Part shown: one piece after another, positions 27,172-37,841 of the stretch
Position numbering within the stretch: position 1 is the first letter of the stretch
Layout of the letters: each line of letters opens with the position of its first letter
Assembly: GCF_000407505.1 (NCBI RefSeq)
Contig: NZ_ASWE01000001.1
Coordinates: forward strand, 245,324-309,323
DNA length: 64,000 nucleotides
Reading direction: 5' to 3'
DNA from: Enterococcus phoeniculicola ATCC BAA-412
GTDB lineage: Bacteria; Bacillota; Bacilli; Lactobacillales; Enterococcaceae
Translations under genes and position numbers: made by a program
The notes under the pieces: generated by a model
What the model was told of the DNA's origin: nothing
What the model saw: the letters and a program-made list of their open reading frames with translations, nothing else
The model's database searches: none

Positions 27172-27473
27172 GATATTTCCCCTCCTAAATCAATATTGTG
27201 GACACCGACATTCTATTCTCTTTTGATACTTTTTATATTAGTTTATAATTATATATTGACGTATGTACGATTAAATAACTCTAATGAAGTATATATTTAA
27301 TAGCCAGCGATGATATAAAAAATGTCTTATAATTTTTAAGTTATTTTTATTAAAGTATAGTAGTACTTTTTCTAATAGTTATTGAAGCTTGACCTTCAAC
27401 AAAATACTTCAAGCTTTTAAAACTAGTATCTGAACAATATTTTCATCGATTTATAACGTATTTAAATACTTAA

Positions 27474-27557
27474 ATAGAGGTAGCTGTAGAAGAAGTACTT
27501 GTTAAATCAAAAGGAACTGAATTAGTCGCTTCCTTAGAATCTAAAGGTAACGATTGA
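27474..27557 (+). pseudogene. possible 3' remnant of a decayed gene
   Basis: A 27-codon stretch reads IEVAVEEVLVKSKGTELVAS and on to ESKGND before a stop, with normal-looking amino acid content and a stop directly upstream. It has no start codon or ribosome-binding site. It may be the tail of a gene lost by deletion; it is too short to identify. Confidence 0.25.
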
Positions 27558-27633
27558 TGCAATGAGATACTAATAATAATTGAGTAGGCAAGGCATCAGC
27601 AAAATAAGGCAACTACGCTGATAAACAATTAGC

Positions 27634-27663
27634 TATCCTCACCTGATGGAGTGGGGATTTTTT
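27634..27663 (+). terminator. rho-independent terminator
   Basis: ATCCTCAC pairs with GTGGGGAT (one G-U) and runs into TTTTTT. It supports the idea that a gene once ended upstream. Confidence 0.6.
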
Positions 27664-27780
27664 GTTCAAAAACTAAAGTAAACGGGCAATTGGTAATTAA
27701 CCTGTCTGTCATAGTTCTGGAACAGAGAGAAGAACGGAAAAGAAAGTTCGCTCCGCACGCATATATTTTTTGAATTAAAA

Positions 27781-27804
27781 AAGTTTACTGTAAATTCAGT
27801 AAAC
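27781..27804. promoter_or_regulatory. palindromic operator, likely for LacI regulator
   Basis: AGTTTACTG-TAAATT-CAGTAAACT, a perfect 9-bp inverted repeat. Its right arm TTCAGTAAACT recurs in the two sites at 29593-29629 ahead of the ABC operon. Confidence 0.6.
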
Positions 27805-27878
27805 TATTGATTGTTTTGGTTAAGTAGTCTATATTTTATAGTGATGAAACCGTATTTTTATTATTTGGAGGGGGTAAA

Positions 27879-29520
<1,642 letters not shown>

Positions 29521-29536
29521 AAAGAGAAATAAAAGA

Positions 29537-29580
29537 GAAGGAATCTAGACTGCGTAAGGGTCTGAGGCCTTCTTTTTTTC
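29537..29580 (+). terminator. terminator after LacI gene
   Basis: GAAGG..AGAC pairs with GTCT..CCTTC and is followed by a long T run. It separates the regulator transcript from the ABC operon. Confidence 0.65.
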
Positions 29581-29592
29581 TTTTTTAAATAA

Positions 29593-29681
29593 AGTTCAGT
29601 AAATAAATGTAAAAAGTTCACTAAACTTATTGACCTGGCGATTACTTTCGTGTATTCTATGAAATGAATAAAGCGTTTACA
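29593..29681 (+). promoter_or_regulatory. ABC/glycosidase operon promoter with two operators and a cre
   Basis: TTGACC (29630-29635), 17-bp spacer, TATTCT (29653-29658). AGTTCAGTAAAT (29593-29604) and the palindrome AAGTTCACTAAACTT (29615-29629) lie directly upstream of the -35 box and share TTCASTAAA with the site at 27781. A cre-like sequence with two mismatches (29667-29681, centred on GCGTTTACA) overlaps the predicted transcription start. Confidence 0.65.
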
Positions 29682-29698
29682 ATATAGGAGGGAAATTT

Positions 29699-31027
29699 AT
29701 GAACCTGAAAAAAATGGTAAGTGGAGCTTTAGGAGTATTGTTGATTGTTGGTTTAGCGGCTTGTGGAGGAGGAGATTCTAAGGCAGAGTCTGCCAAGGAG
29801 CTTTCTAAAGAAGCACGTGTGGAAAAAGCAAGTATTGAGGTTTATGTACCACAAGGAAAGAATACAGATTACTTGCAAAAATCTATTGAGCTGTACAATA
29901 AAAAATACAACACCGAGTTAGAATTAAAACCGGTGGATGTTGCTCCCGCAATTCCAATGGTCCAAAAAGTGACACCTAAATTAGTTGCGAATGAAAAAAT
30001 GCCGGATTTGATTTTCTTACAGGATAGTAATGCTGGTTCAGTTTTTGAAAAGTTTGAAGATTTGTTTTACTCTTCTGAAGATTTCGGATTTGTCAAAGAG
30101 TATGGCGATGACTTTTACAGTGCAAAAATGAACATGCTTGGAAATGTTGCTCCTTCTAAAAAAGTGTATGGTTTCCCGAATGACTGGGGAAATGCCTCTA
30201 TGTTTTATAATGAAGCCGCTTTTAAAGAAGCTGGAGTGGATATGACAAAAGTGAAAAATTGGGATGAATTAATTGAAGCTGGGAAAAAACTGAAAGAAAA
30301 AACAGGTAAAAAACTATTATTCATGAGAGATACAGGCGAGTTAGACTTGGTAAAATATCTGACAGAGCAACAAGGCACTTCTTTATTTGATAAAGAAGGA
30401 AATCTGAACTTATTGGACGATTCAGTTAAAAAATCTTATGAAATCATTCAAAAACTCCAAGATGAAGATTTAGTTGCTTATGGAAACTCAAAAGACTATA
30501 CAGTCATTGGACAAGATTGCGGTGTAATATTTGCAGGTGGTTGGTTAGCTTCATACCAAGCTGGTGATTACCCAGATGATGAAGGAAAATGGCGCATTGG
30601 AGCAATTCCAGCGGTAGATGAAGCGAAAAACTTTTCTCCTATGAGTGGAGGATCAAGCTACTATGTTCCAAAAAATTCGGATAATGCCCTAGCTGCCTTA
30701 CAATTTATTACATTTGCACTGACTGACAAAGATGCTTTAGATGCGTATATGGAATTAAGCGGATTACCAGCAAATACGACTGCTTACCAAAGCGAAGCAG
30801 CGCAAAAAGAATTCCCTTATTACGGCAATCAAAAAATCTTACTCACATTAGATGAAATTAGCAAAAATAGTATTGAAGGATACGCATTCCCGTATTCAGC
30901 AGACTTAGACAATTATATTGAAGCTGCAAGTTACGATATCAAAAATAATGGTGTTTCTGTAGAAGAAGCGCTGAAAAAACAAGCAGATGATTTTGCATCA
31001 AAATATAATGTAAAAGTAAACAAGTAA
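29699..31027 (+). CDS. ABC sugar transporter, solute-binding lipoprotein
   Basis: Family 1 extracellular binding protein of 442 residues. Lipobox GLAAC places it on the outer membrane face. PNDWGNASMFYNEAAFKEAGVD and GAIPAVDEAKNFSPMSGGSSYYVPK are typical of oligosaccharide binders. It is first in the operon, has a strong AGGAGGG site, and is followed by a terminator-like hairpin (31036-31067) that would give more binding protein than permease. It probably captures the oligosaccharide that the downstream lyase, GH88, GH35 and GH29 enzymes process. Confidence 0.9.
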   Translation: MNLKKMVSGALGVLLIVGLAACGGGDSKAESAKELSKEARVEKASIEVYVPQGKNTDYLQKSIELYNKKYNTELELKPVDVAPAIPMVQKVTPKLVANEKMPDLIFLQDSNAGSVFEKFEDLFYSSEDFGFVKEYGDDFYSAKMNMLGNVAPSKKVYGFPNDWGNASMFYNEAAFKEAGVDMTKVKNWDELIEAGKKLKEKTGKKLLFMRDTGELDLVKYLTEQQGTSLFDKEGNLNLLDDSVKKSYEIIQKLQDEDLVAYGNSKDYTVIGQDCGVIFAGGWLASYQAGDYPDDEGKWRIGAIPAVDEAKNFSPMSGGSSYYVPKNSDNALAALQFITFALTDKDALDAYMELSGLPANTTAYQSEAAQKEFPYYGNQKILLTLDEISKNSIEGYAFPYSADLDNYIEAASYDIKNNGVSVEEALKKQADDFASKYNVKVNK

Positions 31028-31035
31028 ATAGGTAA

Positions 31036-31067
31036 AGTGAGTGAGACAGTTGTCTCACTCACTTATT
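31036..31067 (+). terminator. partial terminator between binding-protein and permease genes
   Basis: AGTGAGTGAGACA pairs with TGTCTCACTCACT around a two-base loop. The following T run is weak (TATT), so read-through into the permease genes is expected. Confidence 0.6.
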
Positions 31068-31247
31068 CACCTTAATCATTCATCCCGAAAACACAGAGGA
31101 ATGATGAGAAAAGAGCACCTCTAAAAAGAGCGTTTCTTTTAGCAAAAAAGTGAGTATTGCATTTTCAACAGTCTCTAAAAGTGGGGTATCTTTCAAAGAA
31201 CGTATTTTATCCTACTGCTTATTTCAAACCGAAGAGGGGTACAAACA

Positions 31248-32138
31248 ATGGAACAACGAAAGAAGAAAAAAGGAATTACAAATTATTCGCGTGCAGCTTA
31301 TATTATGCTAGTGCCTTTTTTAGCACTTTTTATCATTACTTTATTAATCCCTGCCGTTATGTCATTAGGATTTAGTTTTTCAAATGTCTCAACATCAATT
31401 GATTTTGTGGGCCTAGATAACTTTATTGCTATTTTTAAAGATCCATTATTCTTTAAATCTTATTTCAATGTGTTTATCTTTATGGTCTTTTCCATTCCGA
31501 TTACTATTTTTTTAGCACTTATTTTTTCAGTTTTATTAAACAAACCGACGATTAAAGGGAGAGGCTTCTTTCGAACTGTGTATTACTTACCAGCAATCAC
31601 TTCTATCGTCGCTGTATCCTCAGTATTTTTAACTTTTTATAATCCAACAGGACTATTTAACTCTGTTTTGGTTACTTTGGGGATGGAACCAGTTCCTTGG
31701 TTAACAGATCCTTTTTGGGCACGAGTATCAATTATCATTATTTCAGTTTGGCTGAATGTGGGGTATTATACGGTGTTGTTTTTAGCCGGACTACAAAATA
31801 TTTCCTCCGAAATCTATGAAAGTGCGGATATTGATGGCGCAAACAGTATTCAAAAATTCTTTAAAATTACTATTCCGTTGTTAAAACCAGTTGTCTTGAT
31901 GGGAATGATTTTATCAACAATCAACGGATTAGGTGCATTTGAAGTCCCTAATATTTTATTTAAAAATGGTTTTGGTCCTGAATCATCTGCAGTAACTGTA
32001 GGTGTGAATTTGTATAAAACAAGTTTTGAGATGGTTGATTTCGGAAAAGCGTCTGCAATTGCCTGGACAATGGTGATTATTGCAGCAATCTTATCTATCG
32101 TTCAATTCATAGTAGGAGGAAAAAATAATGAAGCGTAA
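31248..32138 (+). CDS. ABC sugar transporter permease (UgpA type)
   Basis: Membrane subunit of 296 residues with six spans and the EAA loop YESADIDGANSIQKFFKITIP. ATG follows GAGGGGT. It overlaps the next permease gene by 11 bp. With its partner it forms the channel for the sugar bound by the 29699 lipoprotein. No ATPase is encoded in the locus. Confidence 0.9.
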   Translation: MEQRKKKKGITNYSRAAYIMLVPFLALFIITLLIPAVMSLGFSFSNVSTSIDFVGLDNFIAIFKDPLFFKSYFNVFIFMVFSIPITIFLALIFSVLLNKPTIKGRGFFRTVYYLPAITSIVAVSSVFLTFYNPTGLFNSVLVTLGMEPVPWLTDPFWARVSIIIISVWLNVGYYTVLFLAGLQNISSEIYESADIDGANSIQKFFKITIPLLKPVVLMGMILSTINGLGAFEVPNILFKNGFGPESSAVTVGVNLYKTSFEMVDFGKASAIAWTMVIIAAILSIVQFIVGGKNNEA

Positions 32139-32952
32139 ATTAAACCCATTACTTATCTATTTTATTTTATTGGTAGGTCTAGTTATTTTTTCATTGCCGT
32201 ATATTTATATGTTGATAGCCTCTACCCAATCAAATGACGTTATTTTAGGGGAAAAAATTAATTTTACAATTGGTCCTCACTTTTTAAAGAATATTAAAGA
32301 AGTGCAAGAAAAGTATGACTATATTCGTGTGTTAATTAATTCTGCTGTTATTACGATTATAGGAACAGCAGTTTCCACATTGGTGACCACTCTTGCAGGT
32401 TATGTAATGGCAAAATACCGGTTCAAAGGTAGTCAGCTGATTTTTAATCTAGTGATGATTTCCAGAATGATTCCCGGATTTGCAACACTTATCCCTACAT
32501 TCTATATCTTAAGTAAGTTTGGGTTGACCAATACATTTGCCGGAGTGATTATTCCAAGCGTTGCATCTACTACTTCTGTCTTTATGATGCGGCAATACGC
32601 GCAGCAATTTCCTAATGAATTAATGGAGGCTTCTAGAATTGATGGAGCGAGTGAATGGACAATATTTTGGAAGATTGCTGTTCCTGTGTTGACGCCAAGT
32701 ATTATTACCACTGCGCTGCTTACCTTTATGGGGTATTGGAATTCTTACTTAATTCCGTTGATTGTTCTATCAGATTCCAAAAAATTTACGATTCCTTTAG
32801 TCATTCAAAATATGACACAAAACAATTATGATCCGCTAAATTATGGCGCATTAATGGCAATTTTAGCAACATCGGTTCTTCCGATTGTTTTACTGTACAT
32901 GTTTTTACAATCCAAGTTTAAATCAAATGGTCTAGATTCAGCAATCAAGTAG
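32128..32952 (+). CDS. ABC sugar transporter permease (MalG type)
   Basis: Membrane subunit of 274 residues, six spans, EAA loop MEASRIDGASEWTIFWKIAVPVL. The start lies within the end of the preceding gene after AGGAGG, so translation is coupled. The GH35 gene follows after 18 bp in the same operon. Confidence 0.9.
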   Translation: MKRKLNPLLIYFILLVGLVIFSLPYIYMLIASTQSNDVILGEKINFTIGPHFLKNIKEVQEKYDYIRVLINSAVITIIGTAVSTLVTTLAGYVMAKYRFKGSQLIFNLVMISRMIPGFATLIPTFYILSKFGLTNTFAGVIIPSVASTTSVFMMRQYAQQFPNELMEASRIDGASEWTIFWKIAVPVLTPSIITTALLTFMGYWNSYLIPLIVLSDSKKFTIPLVIQNMTQNNYDPLNYGALMAILATSVLPIVLLYMFLQSKFKSNGLDSAIK

Positions 32953-32970
32953 AGCAGGAGGAGCAGCAGG

Positions 32971-34737
32971 ATGAATTTTGAGATAAAAGAAGAATTCTAT
33001 ATTGACAATCAGGCGGTAAAAATAATTTCGGGTGCCGTTCATTATTTTAGAATCCCGCCAACACAGTGGAAACAAACACTATATAATTTAAAGGCCATGG
33101 GGTGTAATTGCGTTGAAACTTACGTACCATGGAATCTACATGAGCCTCAAAAAGGAGTATTTGATTTTTCAGGATTAGCTGATATAACCAAATTTTTAGA
33201 TAGTGCACAAGAGCTTGGATTATATGTCATTGTGCGGCCTAGCCCGTACATTTGTGCAGAATGGGATTTTGGCGGGTTACCAGCGTGGTTATTAGCGACT
33301 GACGGAATGAGAATTCGCAGTCAGCATCCAGACTATCTTGGGGCAGTTTCAGACTATTATGAAGTATTATTGCCTAAATTAATCCCTTATCAGTTCACGC
33401 AGGGCGGAAATCTTTTGATGGTTCAGGTGGAAAATGAATATGGCTCATATGGAGAAGATAAAACCTATTTAAAATTTTTGGTAAAAGAACTTCGCAAATA
33501 TCTAGACATTCCATTATTCACCTCTGATGGCGGCTGGAAAGAAGTGTTAGATGCAGGCACTTTGCCAGAAGAAGGGATTTTTGCAACGGCTAATTTTGGT
33601 TCAGATGCAAAAGAAAACTTTAAGTGGCTGAAAGCCTATCAAGATAAGCATAATATACGCGCACCTTATATGTGTATGGAATTTTGGGACGGCTGGTTTA
33701 ACTCTTGGCAAAAACCAATTATCAAAAGGGAGCCAAATGAAACAGCAGAAGAAGTGCGAAGCGTACTGAAAAAAGGAAGCATTAATTTTTATATGTTCCA
33801 AGGCGGAACAAATTACGGGTTTTACAATGGGTGTTCTGATGCGGGAGAAAAAAATGAACCTCAGATAACCTCGTATGATTATGATGCCTTATTAACAGAA
33901 TGGGGTGCACCCACAGAAAAATATTTCGCGATTCAAAAGGTTATCAAAGAAGAGGTTCCTGCGGCAGAAATAAGTGTCCCTACCTATCCAAAAATGACTG
34001 CTTTAGGTACTTTTCCTGTTCAAGAAAGTGTAGGACTATTTTCAGTTTTAGAAGAGATAAGTGAACCATTCATGAATGATTATACTTTGCCGATGGAGAA
34101 AGTAAACCAAAATTATGGGTACACATTATATCGAAGTCAGCTACAAGAAAAGCGATTTATTCCTAAATTGAAAGTAGTAGATGCTTTGGATCGGATACAA
34201 TTTTTTGTGAACCAAGAATTTATCGCTACGCAATATCAAGAAGATGTAGGTAAAGAGATTTCTGTAGAATTAACAAAAGAAGAAAATGAGCTAAGTCTCT
34301 TAGTTGAAAATATGGGCAGAAATAATTATGGGCCTAAGTTAGTCGCTGACACACAGAGAAAAGGAATTCGTGGAGGCGTAATGGAGGATATTCATTATCT
34401 CTCAGACTGGGCGCATTATCGCTTAGAATTTTTACCAGAACAGCTAGCTAAAATTGATTTTTCTAAGCCTTCAAATGAAGCTACGCCAAGCTTTTTCAAA
34501 GTGGAGATAGAGCTGGAGGAGACAATCAATACCTTTTTAGACTGTAGTAAGTTTGGAAAAGGGGTTGTATTTGTTAATGGTCAAAATATGGGGCGTTACT
34601 GGAAAGAAGGACCAGTAAAAACATTGTATATTGCTGATTATTTTTGGAAAAAAGGACGAAATGAATTGATTATTTTTGAAACAGAAGGAATAGCGATTCA
34701 GCAAATCGACTTGATAGAAGAACCAATAATGGAGTAA
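32971..34737 (+). CDS. beta-galactosidase (GH35)
   Basis: Glycoside hydrolase family 35 enzyme of 588 residues, the length of the bacterial BgaC group, members of which release terminal beta-1,3-linked galactose. The acid/base Glu is in QVENEYGSYG and the nucleophile Glu in MCMEFWDGWF. The TIM barrel (about 1-320) is followed by beta domains ending in NGQNMGRYWKEGP. No signal peptide is visible, so it should act in the cytoplasm on imported oligosaccharides. Ribosome-binding site AGGAGGAG. The operon continues with the lyase gene 4 bp later. Confidence 0.92.
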   Translation: MNFEIKEEFYIDNQAVKIISGAVHYFRIPPTQWKQTLYNLKAMGCNCVETYVPWNLHEPQKGVFDFSGLADITKFLDSAQELGLYVIVRPSPYICAEWDFGGLPAWLLATDGMRIRSQHPDYLGAVSDYYEVLLPKLIPYQFTQGGNLLMVQVENEYGSYGEDKTYLKFLVKELRKYLDIPLFTSDGGWKEVLDAGTLPEEGIFATANFGSDAKENFKWLKAYQDKHNIRAPYMCMEFWDGWFNSWQKPIIKREPNETAEEVRSVLKKGSINFYMFQGGTNYGFYNGCSDAGEKNEPQITSYDYDALLTEWGAPTEKYFAIQKVIKEEVPAAEISVPTYPKMTALGTFPVQESVGLFSVLEEISEPFMNDYTLPMEKVNQNYGYTLYRSQLQEKRFIPKLKVVDALDRIQFFVNQEFIATQYQEDVGKEISVELTKEENELSLLVENMGRNNYGPKLVADTQRKGIRGGVMEDIHYLSDWAHYRLEFLPEQLAKIDFSKPSNEATPSFFKVEIELEETINTFLDCSKFGKGVVFVNGQNMGRYWKEGPVKTLYIADYFWKKGRNELIIFETEGIAIQQIDLIEEPIME

Positions 34738-34741
34738 AGCC

Positions 34742-36685
34742 ATGAAAAATGAGTATAAAGGATTCTTTAATTGTACAACCAAAGAAGAGCTACAAATCTT
34801 TAAAAGAGAGTTGTGGACAACGTATCCAGAAGATTGTAATGCGCTTATTAAGAGAAGTCAGCGGTTTGTTTCAGGCTGTTATTATTTTGATAATGATTGG
34901 GATATGGAGAAGACGCAGGTTCCTGTCTATTGGAATTTGGAAGAGATTCAGTGGGGAACGAGTCCAAATGACGATATGGAGTGGAACTACATGTTAAATC
35001 GTCATCGTTTTTTAGTAGATATTGCGATAGCTTATCTATTAACCGATGACGACAGCTATCAACAGTATTTAGAACAGTTTTTGCAAGCTTTTTGCAAAGC
35101 GAATCCTTTGACTGAAGAAACAAAAAGGTACAGTTGGCGAACAATTGATGTGGGCCTACGTTTAATTAATTGGCTGAAAATTTTTGAAATCCATCGTTTT
35201 CTTCCTCTCTTTTCTGAACAGCTGTCAGCAGTTCTTGTCACAGCGATTGAAAATCAAGCACGCTATATTTATGAAAACCTATCTGTCGAAAGAGGACAAA
35301 GCAACTGGCAGATATTAGAAATTGCAGGTTTATATGGGACGAGTATTGCTTTTTCATCATTTTCTGACAGTCAAAAATGGGAGAGCGAGAGTCTCATTTA
35401 TCTGGAGAAATCATTAGCACTTCAAGTAGAAGAAGATGGCATGCAACGAGAACAGTCATTTACGTATCATAATGAAGTGCTGCTTTGTATGCTGGAAATC
35501 ATTCAACTAGGTCAGCGTGAGGAAAGAAGAGTACCTGTGAGTATCATCCATTATGCGAAAAAGTTGGCAAAAGCTGCAAGTATATTTGTTCAACCGAATG
35601 GAAAACAACCTGCTTATGGAGACAGTGACATAGAAGATATGACGGGTATTCTTCAGTACGCAGAAGCAATGTTGACGCAGACAGCTGATGAAGCAGCAGA
35701 GCCTGTTTATTTTGCTAAGTTATCTTTAGGTAGAGGGCACTTTTCTGTGAGTAATCAATTTTTAGTCCAAGCGGCAACACACTATTTTCATCAAGCAGGC
35801 ATCATGATTCATAAAAATCCTAGGGACTATCATCTATTTAAATGTGGACCATTAGGCGGCGGACATGGTCATGACGATTTACTTCATTTTTCTCTTTCTC
35901 ATGAGGGGAAAGAGATATTAATTGATTCAGGTCGTTACAGCTACGTTGTAAGTAAAAATAGATTAGCATTTAAAGCAGCAAGTGCACATAATACAACGAT
36001 TGTCGATCATCAGAATTTTCATCAACATCAAGATGCGTGGGATAGCACGAGAGTAGCAACACCTATCAATCAGCGTTTGATTGAGAAAAAAGGAATCCAA
36101 CTTTTTGAAGGTGGACATTTAGGGTATTTTTATTTGCCAGATCCAGTCTATGTAAATCGAAAGCTCATTCATTTTCCAGAAGGATTCAGTATAATTAGTG
36201 ATACGTATATTTGTCAAAAAGCTCATGAGATTGAGACATTTTTTCATTTTGATTCAACGGATTTATGCATGTGTGAGCAAGCGTTTAGTTCAACGGAGTT
36301 AGGCTATAACTTAATCAGTTTGGATAAAGAAGCTCAATTAGAAGTGAAAGAACAGTTAGTCTCTTCGGTATATAATGAGAAAAGAGCTATTAAATGTGGA
36401 ATCATAAAAAGGTGCATCAGCAAATCTGCGGTAAGCACCTACATCCTTTCACCAAAAGAGGTTGTCAAAGAAGTTGAACGAATCCCAGTCTATTCTGATG
36501 GAATAAAGTTAGGTGAAGATGTGGTAGAGGCGGTAAAAATTCACCTGCAAAACGGCAAAAAAATAGTGGTCATTAACCAACATCAGGAACCAGACAATGG
36601 AAGAAGAGCCTACTTAGTTGAAGGAAACTATTACTATGGGCGAGTAATTGTTCTAACAGAGTCAGACCAAATTGTCTTATATTAA
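34742..36685 (+). CDS. heparinase II/III family polysaccharide lyase
   Basis: Protein of 647 residues with an alpha-toroid N-terminal half (about 20-330) and a beta-sandwich C-terminal Heparinase_II_III domain. Visible motifs: SFTYHNEVLL (candidate catalytic Tyr/His), CGPLGGGHGHDDLLHFSL, ILIDSGRYSYV and SAHNTTIVD. Family members cleave uronic-acid-containing chains by beta-elimination and leave a 4,5-unsaturated uronate. No signal peptide is seen, so the substrate is probably an imported oligosaccharide. The GH88 gene, which removes such unsaturated ends, follows 14 bp later. The exact polymer (heparan-like, other glycosaminoglycan or plant/bacterial uronan) cannot be told. Confidence 0.85.
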   Translation: MKNEYKGFFNCTTKEELQIFKRELWTTYPEDCNALIKRSQRFVSGCYYFDNDWDMEKTQVPVYWNLEEIQWGTSPNDDMEWNYMLNRHRFLVDIAIAYLLTDDDSYQQYLEQFLQAFCKANPLTEETKRYSWRTIDVGLRLINWLKIFEIHRFLPLFSEQLSAVLVTAIENQARYIYENLSVERGQSNWQILEIAGLYGTSIAFSSFSDSQKWESESLIYLEKSLALQVEEDGMQREQSFTYHNEVLLCMLEIIQLGQREERRVPVSIIHYAKKLAKAASIFVQPNGKQPAYGDSDIEDMTGILQYAEAMLTQTADEAAEPVYFAKLSLGRGHFSVSNQFLVQAATHYFHQAGIMIHKNPRDYHLFKCGPLGGGHGHDDLLHFSLSHEGKEILIDSGRYSYVVSKNRLAFKAASAHNTTIVDHQNFHQHQDAWDSTRVATPINQRLIEKKGIQLFEGGHLGYFYLPDPVYVNRKLIHFPEGFSIISDTYICQKAHEIETFFHFDSTDLCMCEQAFSSTELGYNLISLDKEAQLEVKEQLVSSVYNEKRAIKCGIIKRCISKSAVSTYILSPKEVVKEVERIPVYSDGIKLGEDVVEAVKIHLQNGKKIVVINQHQEPDNGRRAYLVEGNYYYGRVIVLTESDQIVLY

Positions 36686-36699
36686 CGAAGGAGAAGGAT

Positions 36700-37830
36700 A
36701 TGTTAACAAAATCAGAGATTCAGCAGGAAATAGAATACGTCTATAAAAAAATATTAGAAAATCTGACATTATTTGAAACAAAAGTACCAAGTGCAGTCTC
36801 TACAAATTACATCTATCCTGCGGTAGAAAATGAAGATTGGACAGATGGATTTTGGATTGGCATGTTACATTTAGCACAAAATTTCCGGCCAGATGAACGA
36901 ATTCAAAGAGTTATTACGAAACAATTAGCTGTTTTTAAGCAACGGCTGGATGATGAAATTGTCTTAAATCACCATGATATTGGCTTTTTATATTCATTAT
37001 CTGCGGTTGCTGATTATAGAGAAAACAAAACTGAATCCTCTAGAGAGCTAGCGATACGTGCAGCAGACGTTTTGATGCGTCGATATGATGAGACGGCTAA
37101 AATTTTTCAGGCATGGGGCGATGTCTCTGATAAAGAACAACAAGGCCGTATGATTATTGACTGCAACATGAATCTGCCGCTTTTATACTTTGCCTCTGAT
37201 GAAACGGGGAATCCTATTTATCGGCAAGCCGCAGAAAATCATGTAAAACGTGCGCAGAATTATCTAATTCGAGAGGATTATTCTACTTTCCACACATTTT
37301 ATATGGATATTGAAACAGGCAAGCCGCGTTATGGGGCAACTGCACAGGGATTTTCAGATGATTCTTGCTGGGCAAGGGGACAAGCATGGGGGATTTACGG
37401 TTTTCCTATCAGCTTCACCCATACAGGAGATTCTTCATTGCTGGAGTCTGCCGCTCATCTAGCTGATTATTATTTAACACATTTGCCTGCTGATAAGATT
37501 GCCTATTGGGATTTGATTTTTCAAGAAGGAACGACAGAGCAAAGAGACACCTCTGCTTCAGCGATAGCTGTTTGCGGACTGCTGGAGCTGGCAAAACATC
37601 TGCCGCTTACGGATAAACGAAGAACGCACTATGAGCAAGAAGCACAAGCTATTTTAAGTAGCTTACGAACATACACGACAAAGGACTATCCAGAATCAAA
37701 TGGCTTATTAGTGCAAGGGGTATATTCAAAGCCGGGAGGTACTGGAATTGACGAATGTACGACATGGGGCGATTATTTTTATTTTGAAGCGTTAATACGA
37801 ATGTATAAAAGCTGGGCCACTTACTGGTAG
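36700..37830 (+). CDS. unsaturated glucuronyl hydrolase (GH88)
   Basis: Cytoplasmic enzyme of 376 residues that removes the 4,5-unsaturated uronic acid left by polysaccharide lyases. The (alpha/alpha)6 fold motifs are present: NHHDIGFLYS and IDCNMNLPLL, which hold the two Asp residues known as catalytic in family members, plus WARGQAWGIYGF and DTSASAIAVCGLLEL. ATG follows AAGGAG. Its place directly after the lyase gene makes a lyase/hydrolase pair. Confidence 0.9.
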   Translation: MLTKSEIQQEIEYVYKKILENLTLFETKVPSAVSTNYIYPAVENEDWTDGFWIGMLHLAQNFRPDERIQRVITKQLAVFKQRLDDEIVLNHHDIGFLYSLSAVADYRENKTESSRELAIRAADVLMRRYDETAKIFQAWGDVSDKEQQGRMIIDCNMNLPLLYFASDETGNPIYRQAAENHVKRAQNYLIREDYSTFHTFYMDIETGKPRYGATAQGFSDDSCWARGQAWGIYGFPISFTHTGDSSLLESAAHLADYYLTHLPADKIAYWDLIFQEGTTEQRDTSASAIAVCGLLELAKHLPLTDKRRTHYEQEAQAILSSLRTYTTKDYPESNGLLVQGVYSKPGGTGIDECTTWGDYFYFEALIRMYKSWATYW

Positions 37831-37841
37831 GAGGAAAAAAT

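Larger units (their letters stand above)
27172..27878. other. 707-bp intergenic stretch with gene remnant, terminator and palindromes
   Basis: A/T-rich sequence upstream of the bacteriocin-like gene and of the YitT-like gene. It holds the promoter region for both directions, a stem GAAGCTTGA/TCAAGCTTT near 27384-27417, a possible coding remnant (27474-27557), a terminator (27634-27663) and an operator-like palindrome (27781-27804). No intact gene is seen. Confidence 0.5.
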
